Assembly (NCBI GenBank): GCA_038323575.1
Contig: JBBQHB010000010.1
Coordinates: 1 to 64,000, forward strand
Direction of reading: 5' to 3'
Length of the DNA stretch: 64,000 bases
DNA from: CAINVV01 sp038323575
Lineage (GTDB): Bacteria > Bacteroidota > Bacteroidia > Bacteroidales > Prolixibacteraceae
Shown here piece by piece: positions 17,094 to 24,210 of this stretch. Position numbers and translations under genes: made by a program. Below the pieces are notes generated by a model that was not told the origin of the DNA, did no database searches, and worked only from the letters and a program-made list of their open reading frames with translations. How positions within the stretch are numbered: the stretch's first letter is position 1; the number at the start of each line of letters is the position of its first letter.

Positions 17094-17250
17094 CGATGGG
17101 CTACACCCATCGTTATCGTATTACACCCTTTCAGGGCGATAGGTATGGGTCATTACTGGCGGTGGGCATCACCATACGTATAGATATCCTCAAGAATACC
17201 ACACAGCCCTGCAGGGGCGGGATATATTAGCGCAGGGTGCAGCCCTGTGC
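17094..17250. repeat. REP-like hairpin cluster, left of transposase remnant
   Basis: Three short palindromes are visible: CGATGGG-ctaca-CCCATCG at 17094-17112, GCCCTGCAGGGGC at about 17206-17218 and GCGCAGGGTGCAGCCCTGTGC at 17230-17250. Similar units occur right of the transposase remnant. REP arrays flanking an IS200-like/RAYT gene are a known arrangement. The stretch 16976-17303 holds nothing else that I recognise. Confidence 0.75.
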
Positions 17251-17303
17251 TAATATGTTAACGGCATATCCTCCTAGCCGCAAAGCCCTGCAAGGACGCA
17301 ATA

Positions 17304-17573
17304 TTAATCCCAGACGTAGCGTTCGTCATAGTCAACTTTATATTTCTTCAGGAATGCCCTGTATTCATCCTGAAATGTTTTTTTACGGTGATGTTCTTTT
17401 TGGTTGGCAATATAGCCAATTACAACATCTACTTCGCTTGGATTTACTGAGAATGCCCCGTAACCGCCCAGATAACCGTATAGTTCTGATTCTACAGCGG
17501 AGTCTATAAGGGATTCCCTGTGTTTTGTGCTGAATACGATGTGGAGGTAGTTTTGTACGAGTGATTGTCCCAT
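17304..17573 (-). pseudogene. IS200-like/RAYT transposase with internal deletion
   Basis: An 89-residue remnant of a REP-associated tyrosine transposase (Y1/HUH family), normally about 150 residues. The N terminus (MGQSLVQNYLHIVFSTKHR) and C terminus (FLKKYKVDYDERYVWD) are intact, and GYGAFSVNPSEVDVV is the usual start of the last third. Between ELYGYLG and GYGAFSV about 60 residues are missing, in frame, including the HUH metal-binding histidines. The join falls where family members have GG on both sides of the lost segment, so deletion between short repeats is likely. Without the histidines it cannot cut DNA. REP hairpins flank it on both sides. Confidence 0.88.
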
Positions 17574-17587
17574 ATCTAAAGTATTAC

Positions 17588-17671
17588 GCCCTTTCAGGGC
17601 TTAGTTGACCTTGTATCTCTCCTTTGGCGATGGGCTGCACCCATCGTTAATGAATTACGCCCCTGCAGGGC
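17588..17671. repeat. REP-like hairpin cluster, right of transposase remnant
   Basis: Palindromes GCCCTTTCAGGGC (17588-17600), GCGATGGGCTGCACCCATCGT (about 17628-17648, split by a 5-base loop) and GCCCCTGCAGGGC (17659-17671) repeat the units left of the transposase. The last one supplies the final codons and stop of the dead specificity gene (SPAGA then stop), so the insertion went into that gene's 3' end. Confidence 0.75.
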
Positions 17672-18234
17672 TCGTTAGTTCTCCGGAAAATGCTCTCTGC
17701 AACACACTCTTCTTCAACTCTTCCAAATTTAACAGTTTTTGCTGGTATATCGTTTTCAGCTTTTGGGTTTCAGTTGACAGGGCATCGAGTTTTTGGACGA
17801 TGGCTTGTTGATTGGCATACGATGGAAAAGGGATCAGAATCTTGTTAAGCATAGCCTGATTCCACTTCGGTTGAGCCATACCTCTGACAAAATCATCCAG
17901 TTTAATTGAATTTAAGTATAACTCGACAAATCTCTGAGTTATCGCATTTTTAAACCTTCAAATATGAGCGTGGTTGTTCACCCAGGTTTTGCCGCTTATT
18001 GATAAGGCTATTTGATAGGTTCGTGCCAAAAGATTTGCACCGCCTTCAGAAACGCAAAGTAAATCTTCATCAAACAAGTAATCTCCAACGTAATCAACTA
18101 CACCAGATGCTCCATAATACGGGTAAGTGCCTCCTATTCTGATATTTTTTTGTAATTGGAACTCTCTTACTATCTAAATTATCTGATATCTGATTTAATG
18201 TCTTTACTTCCCAACCTTGTTTAATCTGCATCAT
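17655..18234 (-). pseudogene. Dead type I restriction specificity gene (hsdS), half length
   Basis: Starts with MMQIKQGWEVKTLNQISDNL at 18234, overlapping the end of the rhuM remnant. Near 18150 an A7 run shifts the frame: GGTYPYYGASGVVDYVGDYL continues in the next frame. An in-frame TGA then interrupts NNHAHI/RFKNA. The rest (LDDFVRGMAQPKWNQAMLNK, then LIPFPSYANQQAIVQKLDAL and LLNLEELKKSVLQRAFSGEL) is a typical HsdS second half with its coiled coil. Only one target-recognition domain is present (about 190 codons; full HsdS has two in ~400). The 3' end runs into a REP element. HsdS gives DNA-sequence specificity to type I restriction-modification enzymes; this copy cannot make a full protein. 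Confidence 0.85.
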
Positions 18235-19006
18235 TCCTTTTTTCTTTTGCGGTTGGTAAATTTTTGATGGCCTTTTCAAAATCACCTTCGGAGGCATTGG
18301 ATTGCGCAATACGTTGAATATTATAGTCTTCATAGACTTGTTCAGTCTTTGCGAGGGCTAATTCGTGACTAATCTTGCCGGCATGAGTCAGAATGTCTCT
18401 ATCGTTTAGGTTTAAAAAGCCATGCAGTTTTTCCGGTAATCGCCCAATGCATCTTGTTATGTACGGTCTTAAAAAATAGGATACTCGCCTCGGTAGTCGG
18501 GTCATAATCAATACTTGTGGCATATATGTCGGTAATTTTTTGATAAAACCGCTTTTCACTGGTGCGTATATCCTGAATACGCCTCAGTAATTCTTCAAAA
18601 TAATCGAAAGGCAGGTCAGGATTCTTGAGACGTTCGGCATCCAACCAAAACCCTTGATGATGTATTCACGCAATCGTTGAGTTGCCCATTGCCTGAATTT
18701 TGTCGCTACATGACTTTTTATCCGGTAACCTACTGAAATAATGGCATCTAAATTATAAAACTTCTTGTTGCGTTCCACATTTCGAATACCTTCCTGTCGA
18801 ACTTGTAAGAAATCCTTACAAGTTGCCTATTCTTCCAACTCTCCCTCTTCATAAATATTTTTGAGGTGAATCGTAATGTTTTGCGAAGTTGTTTGAAACA
18901 ATTCAGCCATCAATTTTTGGGTCAGCCATACAGTTTCGTTTTCCAGCCTAACCTCTAGTTTGGTTTTACCATCCGGCGTTTGATAAATAATGATTTGGGA
19001 GTTCAG
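18221..19006 (-). pseudogene. Dead RhuM family gene (virulence protein RhuM-like)
   Basis: Reassembling the frames gives a RhuM protein: NSQIIIYQTPDGKTKLEVRL then ETVWLTQKLMAELFQTTSQN at the N terminus, an in-frame TAG (18827-18829) after GELEE, then FYNLDAIISVGYRIKS and FRQWATQRLREYIIKGF. A frameshift near 18640 leads to LPFDYFEELLRRIQDIRTSE and FYQKITDIYATSIDYDP, and another near 18480 to LNDRDILTHAGKISHELALA. The likely start codon now reads CTG (19004-19006 on the minus strand); an ATGA overlap with the methylase stop would be restored by one base change. RhuM genes commonly sit inside type I restriction operons, as here. At least one stop and two frameshifts make it nonfunctional. Confidence 0.85.
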
Positions 19007-19800
19007 ATCAGTTCCAGGATTGAGTTTAAAATCTCCGCGCTCTCTTCATCTAAGGCTTTCATCTCTTACAGAATCGCTTGTGGTAGACGCAAGGCTGCTT
19101 CCTCCTTTTTGTTGGGATTCTTAGCAGAGAGGTCGTAGGTTTCCTGGGACGTTGGTGACCCGGGGGACTTGCGTGACGGATTGGTGAGGGCGGTGACATC
19201 CAGGGATCAGGAGTTTTCGCTGTCGGAGAAGGTTTTTTGTTTTTGGATAAAATCTTCCAGGTCGCTTTCGCTGAGCGGGTTGGTTTTGCCTTAATTTCTG
19301 TCAAGATTCAGTTGATAGTACCATATCTTCTTAGTTGAACTTCCCTTCTCAAAAAACAGCACAACGGTTTTTACACCGGCACCGGTAAACGTTTCGCCCG
19401 GAAGGTCCAACACGGTATGCAGGTTGCAACTCTCCAACAGGAGCCTGCGCAGACTGACAGAAGCATTGTCGGTATTGCTCAGAAAGATGTTTTTAAGATA
19501 AGGAAAGAGCTTGTGGTCAACGAAGTCTTTAAGGTCGTCTCCTGTCAGTCCTTTGTGGTAATCCAGCTTGCCTTCATTGTCTTTCGGCATTGCACACACG
19601 TTCCATTGGTATTCGGGTGAGATAATGGCTGTGTAGGCCTTGCCCGTAAGTTCGGCTGCGGTTTTTCTGTCCTTCTCTAAATCATCAAGATACTTGAGAA
19701 ACAGTACTCAGGAGGTCTGTTCAACGTAATCCAATTCACTGCCGCAGCCTGCATCCTTGTGCAGGATGTCATCTATGTTCTTGAAAGTTTGTTCAAACAT
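19003..19800 (-). pseudogene. Dead type I DNA methyltransferase gene (hsdM) lacking its catalytic core
   Basis: One frame of 265 codons from ATG 19800 (MFEQTFKNIDDILHKDAGCG). It has four internal stops: TGA at 19708-19710 (codon 31, where Trp is expected), TAA at 19291-19293, TGA at 19207-19209 (again a Trp site) and TAA at 19066-19068. No frameshift is seen. The N-terminal domain ends at LFPYLK and jumps, near 19490, straight to NIFLSNTDNASVSLRRLLL, a segment normally ~240 residues further on. The missing part holds the SAM-binding and NPPF methylase motifs. The C-terminal part (ETYDLSAKNPNKKEEAALRL and MKALDEESAEILNSILELI) is family-typical. Intact HsdM is about 500 residues and methylates adenine in the HsdS target. 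No hsdR is in the window. Confidence 0.88.
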
Positions 19801-19892
19801 GAAAATATGTGAGGGTTAGTGGAATTCAAAGGTAGTATGATGATTTGATTGTTTATTTCAAATTAATATTACCATTTTAAAAATCAAAAATC

Positions 19893-20126
19893 ATGCAAAA
19901 CAGAATTGATTTTGTTATGGCGCCTGAAGATAGGAAGAACATTCTTCAATCCATCAGGGCGGCCAAAACGGCCATGCCGTTTTTGATCAAGTTATCAAAA
20001 AGCGACCGCGGGTCGCTGCAATCCATCGATGACGGGCGCAAATCCTTTGTCGAAAAAAGTATCGACTTTGCCAAACGCGATAGTAACCTTGATCCGGGTT
20101 CAGGCCTGGTTGAAGGGTCTTACTGA
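19893..20126 (+). pseudogene. Truncated conserved Bacteroidota hypothetical gene
   Basis: An open frame of 77 residues. Residues 1-68 (for example MAPEDRKNILQSIRAAKTAM and KSFVEKSIDFAKRDSNLDPG) resemble the N-terminal part of a ~150-residue Bacteroidota protein family of unknown function that I know only by pattern. After NLDPG the sequence stops matching, but the neighbouring frame continues with VQAWLKGLTEKINPTLSG, as expected for the family, until about 20155, so a frameshift is likely. Beyond that the sequence turns into the repeats next to the tRNA. The upstream region has an AT-rich leader. Product, if any, has no known role. Confidence 0.5.
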
Positions 20127-20173
20127 AAAGATAAATCCAACACTCTCTGGCCAATTTCACCTACGGATTGGGA

Positions 20174-20285
20174 TGACGCACCTTCAGGGTACGTTATCGT
20201 AGCTCGGGGTACGATTGAACGCCACTGGGGCGGGATAACGCACATGTAGGGTGCGTTAACGTAGGTCGGGGTGACAGGATTTGAA
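20174..20285. repeat. Imperfect direct repeat including a copy of the tRNA-Pro 3' end
   Basis: Two related units follow each other: one from about 20174 (GACGCACCTTCAGGGTACGT, then TATCGTAGCTCGGGGT and ATTGAAC) and one from about 20236 (AACGCACATGTAGGGTGCGT, then TAACGTAGGTCGGGGT and ATTTGAAC). The second runs into the 3' end of tRNA-Pro; the first carries a shortened version of the same tRNA end. Each unit also has an ACGCAC/GTGCGT-type palindrome. It may be the trace of an integration site or of a decayed tandem tRNA copy. Confidence 0.55.
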
Positions 20286-20339
20286 CCTGCGGCCTCGTCG
20301 TCCCGAACGACGCGCGCTACCAAGCTGCGCTACACCCCG
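20266..20339 (-). tRNA. tRNA-Pro (anticodon CGG)
   Basis: A 74-nt tRNA on the minus strand. The acceptor stem CGGGGTG pairs with CACCCCG, with discriminator A and no encoded CCA. The D arm is GCGC-AGCTTGGTA-GCGC, the anticodon stem CGTCG/CGACG encloses the loop TTCGGGA with anticodon CGG, and the T arm is GCAGG-TTCAAAT-CCTGT. It reads CCG proline codons. Its 3' end faces the block of dead genes at 17094-20126, as expected if an integrative element once used this tRNA. Confidence 0.96.
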
Positions 20340-20493
20340 ATTTTAAGCGAAGGCAAATGTACAATCTTTTGGGAATAAGAGCAGGAAAAAGAATAAAAAG
20401 TTAGAAGATTTTGACCATTTTATATTGGCATTGGGATAAATATTCGGAAACATTCAAGTCCATTCAGAGTATAAACAAATTACTTAATTAGAT

Positions 20494-21315
20494 ATGATGA
20501 ATGCAACAACTGATCTGAATCCCATGGCAGCCCGGGCAAAGGCCATGTGGATGAAAGGCGACTATGCCGGGTTTGCTAAATTCCTGGAACCCGGAGCCTT
20601 GCAAATACTGGCGGGTTGGTCCATTTTGCCCGGCAGCAGTTTGCTGGACATCGCCTGCGGCGCTGGACAGATTTCAATTCCGGCCGCCCGTACCGGAGTC
20701 ATTGTTACAGGCGTTGACATAGCGGCAAATTTAATTCAACAAGGCCGGATACGCGCTGAGGCCGAAGGGTTGTCCATTCAGTTTGATGAAGGTGATGCCG
20801 AACAATTACCTTATCCGGATGCTTCTTTTGACATGGTAGTCAGTATGCTTGGTGCTATGTTTGCACCTCATCCCGACCGTGTGGCATCAGAAATGACGCG
20901 TGTGTGCCGTCCGGGAGGGCGTATCATCATGGTAAACTTTACATCTGTTGGTCTCGTTGCCGATACCTTCAGGCTTTTTGCCAGGTACGCTCCGCCACCG
21001 CCGAAAGTTCCGTCGCCCTTCCTGTGGGGACATGAACAAACAGTTCGCGATCGTCTGAGCAATGGAATTGCAGATTTGCAGATCACACGCGGTACATATT
21101 CGTTCAGTTTTCCGTTCAGTATACCTGATTTTGTAGTGTTCAGCATTCAGAATAACCCCGTTTGGAATCATACTTTTGCTGCGTTGGATGAACTCAATCA
21201 AGACCGGTTATTACGGGAAACAATAGAGTTGCATGCTAAGTATAATCTCGCCACTGATGAAACAGCGGCTTTTGAGCAGGAATATTTACAGGTGGTTGCA
21301 TTGCGGAGTCGATAA
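20494..21315 (+). CDS. Class I SAM-dependent methyltransferase (UbiE-like)
   Basis: A 273-residue cytoplasmic protein with a Rossmann-type methyltransferase fold. Motif I is LLDIACGAGQISIPAA (about 50-65), followed by the acidic VTGVDIAANLI strand, FDEGDAEQLPYPDASFDMVV (motifs II/III) and the post-motif VCRPGGRIIMVNF typical of the UbiE/Methyltransf_11 group. The C-terminal third (SFSFPFSIPDFVVFSIQNNP) is the substrate region. The methyl acceptor cannot be told from sequence. It is a lone plus-strand gene between the tRNA and the convergent peptidase gene (2-bp gap between the stop codons), so it is probably transcribed by itself. Confidence 0.88.
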   Translation: MMNATTDLNPMAARAKAMWMKGDYAGFAKFLEPGALQILAGWSILPGSSLLDIACGAGQISIPAARTGVIVTGVDIAANLIQQGRIRAEAEGLSIQFDEGDAEQLPYPDASFDMVVSMLGAMFAPHPDRVASEMTRVCRPGGRIIMVNFTSVGLVADTFRLFARYAPPPPKVPSPFLWGHEQTVRDRLSNGIADLQITRGTYSFSFPFSIPDFVVFSIQNNPVWNHTFAALDELNQDRLLRETIELHAKYNLATDETAAFEQEYLQVVALRSR

Positions 21316-21317
21316 TT

Positions 21318-23483
21318 CTATTTAGAAATTTTCATCTCATTGAGCAAATAGCCTGCCCCGCCGAATTTATCCATGATAAACAGGGTGTAACGAATATCCA
21401 GGCTGATGGTACGTTGCAGTGCCGGCTCAAAGATGATGTCACTGCTCATTGATTCCCAGTTGCCGTCAAAGGCAGTTCCGATCAGTTCGCCTTTCCCGTT
21501 CATCACCGGACTTCCTGAATTACCTCCTGTAATATCATTGTTGGACAGGAAATTGACAGGCATCCGGCCATCCTTTAAGGCATATTGACCGAAATCTTTG
21601 GCTATGTAAAGCTCCTTAAGTTTGGCTGGTACCTGAAATTCATAATTGTTGGGATCCTCCTTCTGCATGACTCCGTCCAGTGTGGTAACATTTTCATAAG
21701 TCACACCATCTTTTGGAGAGTAGTTCAAGATCCTTCCATAGGTCATCCGCATGGTTGAGTTGGCATCGGGATAAATGGCCTGTCCGGCTTTCATCTCCAA
21801 CATGCCGGCAATGTAAAGTTTTTGTCCGTTGGAATATTGTGTGCGGTATTGCTCAAGTTCACCACTGTATTTCATCATGGCACCGGAAATTTGTTTGCCT
21901 GCCACATAAGCAGGATCATTCTCCATAGCCTTTTTGTCGCCTGCCTGGGCCGCTTTGAGCCTATCCTCTGAAGCAAAGACAGACTGACGGAACATATCAT
22001 CAACATAGGCATCACTGTTACCCTGGAAGTTGGTATCGATGGTTTTGTAGAATTCAGGAAGGTCGGAAGCAGGGACTTTCTCCCTGAACAGCTTGATCAT
22101 GGCTTTGGCTACTTTGATATCTGTTGCAACATTGTAGTCTTTGTAGAAATCGGCCGGATTCATCTGGAAGAAGCCTCGGCCTCCTCCGCCGCCATCTCTG
22201 CCGCCCCTGGCTTCACCTGGAGCTCTTTCTACTTGCGGACCAAGTCGTTGCGAAGCCGAAGTCAATTCGATTGAGCCCAATGCCTCCATGTAATATCTCG
22301 AAATCTGGGCGAGCTTTGCCCTTGCTTCTATAGCGGATTTTACATCCGGCAAGGCTTTGCCATATTTCCCGGTCCTGGCAGGATCAGCAGCAACCCAATC
22401 GGTGAATGTCTTTTCCTCGGCAGCCCTTCTTTCCAAAACATTTAATTTTGCAAAGGTCTCGTTCATCCCCACCGATTTCTTGTAGGAATTGGATGATCCG
22501 GCAAATTTACTGGCATACTGAAGCCTGACTTTTGGATTGGCCTCCATATCTGCCTGGATAATGTCCTGCTTGACTTTTCTTACCAGGATGGTCACGGCAT
22601 TGGTTATTTCGCTGGTTTCCTTCACTTCATAAGAAGTCATGAAACGGTTGGTCCTACCGGGATAGCCAATGATCATCGCCGGATCGCCCTGGTTCACTCC
22701 TTTGAGTGAAATGGTCAGGAATTTCTTAGGTTTATAAGGGACATTGTCTTTAGAATATTCCGCTGGATTGTTGTCTTTATCTGCATAAATACGGAACATG
22801 CTGAAATCACCTGTTTGGCGCGGCCACATCCAGTTGTCGGTTTCCCCGCCGAATTTACCGATGGAGGAGGGAGGAGCGCCTACAAAACGGATATCGTTGT
22901 AGGTTTTGCTGATTACCATAAAATATTGATTGCTGCCGAAGAAAGGCACGACCCTGGCCCTGAGGTATTTATTTCCTTCAATTGCTTTGGCCGTCAGTTT
23001 ATCGGAAACAGCATTCATGGCATCATCTTTGGCTTTTGAATCAGTCACTGAAGCCATAGCCTCCGTTACAGCCTGCGTTACATCTTCGAAATGGTCAAGA
23101 AAGGTAACTGTCAAATTTTTGGCCGGAAGTTCCTGGTCGCGGCTCAAGGCCCAGAAGCCGTTTTGCAGGTAGTCGTGGTCAACTGAGCTAAGTTTCTGGA
23201 TCGTTCCGTAACCGCAGTGGTGGTTGGTCAGAACAAGCCCTTCCCTGGATATGATTTCCGCCGTGCAGCCACCACCAAAACTCAGTATGGCATCCTTTAA
23301 ACTCGTGTTATTGATATCATAAATATCTTTGGCAGAGAGCTTAAAGCCCATTTCTGACATTTTTTTGCTGTTTAGTTTCTGAATCAGCGGCAGCATCCAC
23401 ATTCCTTCATCCGCCCGAACAGCGCCAACAGACAAAATGATTGAGGACAGGAACAATAATCCGACTTTCTTAATGTTTAACAT
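21318..23483 (-). CDS. S46 family dipeptidyl-peptidase (DPP7-like)
   Basis: A 721-residue periplasmic serine exopeptidase that removes dipeptides from N termini. A signal peptide covers 1-24 (ending VRA-DEG). The trypsin-like parts are TNHHCGYG with His89 and GGNSGSP with Ser656; the helical cap lies between. Eighteen residues after the serine is a Gly (674, in FDGNW). In the family this position is Gly in DPP7 (hydrophobic P1) and Arg in DPP11 (acidic P1), so DPP7-like specificity is inferred. Near 430 a Gly/Arg-rich insert (ARGGRDGGGGGRGFF) interrupts the cap. The family is typical of Bacteroidota that feed on peptides. It stands alone, converging with the methyltransferase gene. Confidence 0.93.
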   Translation of the reverse strand: MLNIKKVGLLFLSSIILSVGAVRADEGMWMLPLIQKLNSKKMSEMGFKLSAKDIYDINNTSLKDAILSFGGGCTAEIISREGLVLTNHHCGYGTIQKLSSVDHDYLQNGFWALSRDQELPAKNLTVTFLDHFEDVTQAVTEAMASVTDSKAKDDAMNAVSDKLTAKAIEGNKYLRARVVPFFGSNQYFMVISKTYNDIRFVGAPPSSIGKFGGETDNWMWPRQTGDFSMFRIYADKDNNPAEYSKDNVPYKPKKFLTISLKGVNQGDPAMIIGYPGRTNRFMTSYEVKETSEITNAVTILVRKVKQDIIQADMEANPKVRLQYASKFAGSSNSYKKSVGMNETFAKLNVLERRAAEEKTFTDWVAADPARTGKYGKALPDVKSAIEARAKLAQISRYYMEALGSIELTSASQRLGPQVERAPGEARGGRDGGGGGRGFFQMNPADFYKDYNVATDIKVAKAMIKLFREKVPASDLPEFYKTIDTNFQGNSDAYVDDMFRQSVFASEDRLKAAQAGDKKAMENDPAYVAGKQISGAMMKYSGELEQYRTQYSNGQKLYIAGMLEMKAGQAIYPDANSTMRMTYGRILNYSPKDGVTYENVTTLDGVMQKEDPNNYEFQVPAKLKELYIAKDFGQYALKDGRMPVNFLSNNDITGGNSGSPVMNGKGELIGTAFDGNWESMSSDIIFEPALQRTISLDIRYTLFIMDKFGGAGYLLNEMKISK

Positions 23484-23580
23484 GTTTAATATTTATTTTG
23501 GTGAATTGACAGTTTACCTGCCTGACAATAATAGCAAAAAAAAGCAGCGTAAAAAATGAGTTAAATCCCCTCCTTCTGCG

Positions 23581-24156
23581 CTAAAGATCTCCCTTGAGCC
23601 CTATCTCCTCAGCCCGCATTTGCATCCCAGCAATGGTCTCTCCAACCAGTTCCTCAACGGTCATCCCAAGCATTCCGGCACCTTTGGCAATCACGTCGCG
23701 GTTGGCCCCGGCCGCGAAGGCACGCGTATTCCATTTCTTCATCACCGATTTGGTGGTCAGGTCGAGAATGCTTTTGGATGGCCGGACATAGACACAGGCG
23801 GTAATCAGTCCGGTGAGTTCGTCGGTTGCGAAAAGGACCTTCTCCAGGTATTCCAGCGGTTCAGTATCTGAGCAGAGTCCCCAGCCATGGCTGACAATGG
23901 CCCTGATATAACTTTCAGGCCAGTTGTGCTCTTCCAGTATCTTGCGGGTCATGGTGCAATGCTGTTCGGGATATTTCTCATAATCAAGATCGTGGCACAA
24001 GCCGATTACCCTCCACTTTTCTGTATCCTCTCCGGCCTTGTCAGCAAAATAACACATAACGGCCTCAACTGCCAGCCCGTGACGGATCAGGCTGTCTTGC
24101 TGGTTGTACTCACACAGGAGGGCAAAGGCGTCGGCCCTTGAAGGTTGTTTTTCCAT
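23581..24156 (-). CDS. HD domain protein (putative phosphohydrolase)
   Basis: About 191 residues from ATG 24156 (MEKQPSRADAFALLCEYNQQ); an earlier in-frame start at 24180 adds eight unsupported residues. The HD-domain pattern is seen as the first His in IRHGLAVEAV, then GLCHDLDYEKYPEQH with the His-Asp pair, and later IVSHGWG and the Asp in FATDELTGL. Such proteins hydrolyse phosphate bonds of nucleotides or other small molecules using divalent metals. Start and stop are normal and the length is typical for stand-alone HD proteins. It lies 54 bp downstream of the BNR-repeat gene end region on the same strand. The substrate is unknown. Confidence 0.85.
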   Translation of the reverse strand: MEKQPSRADAFALLCEYNQQDSLIRHGLAVEAVMCYFADKAGEDTEKWRVIGLCHDLDYEKYPEQHCTMTRKILEEHNWPESYIRAIVSHGWGLCSDTEPLEYLEKVLFATDELTGLITACVYVRPSKSILDLTTKSVMKKWNTRAFAAGANRDVIAKGAGMLGMTVEELVGETIAGMQMRAEEIGLKGDL

Positions 24157-24210
24157 AGGAATGTCTGTTCTTTGGTGCAATTAGATCTTATAATTCTTCT
24201 TTTATTAATC

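Noticed and set aside
19059..19304. Separate 81-codon gene
   Set aside because: It is an out-of-frame reading of the hsdM remnant, whose true frame encodes family-typical residues.
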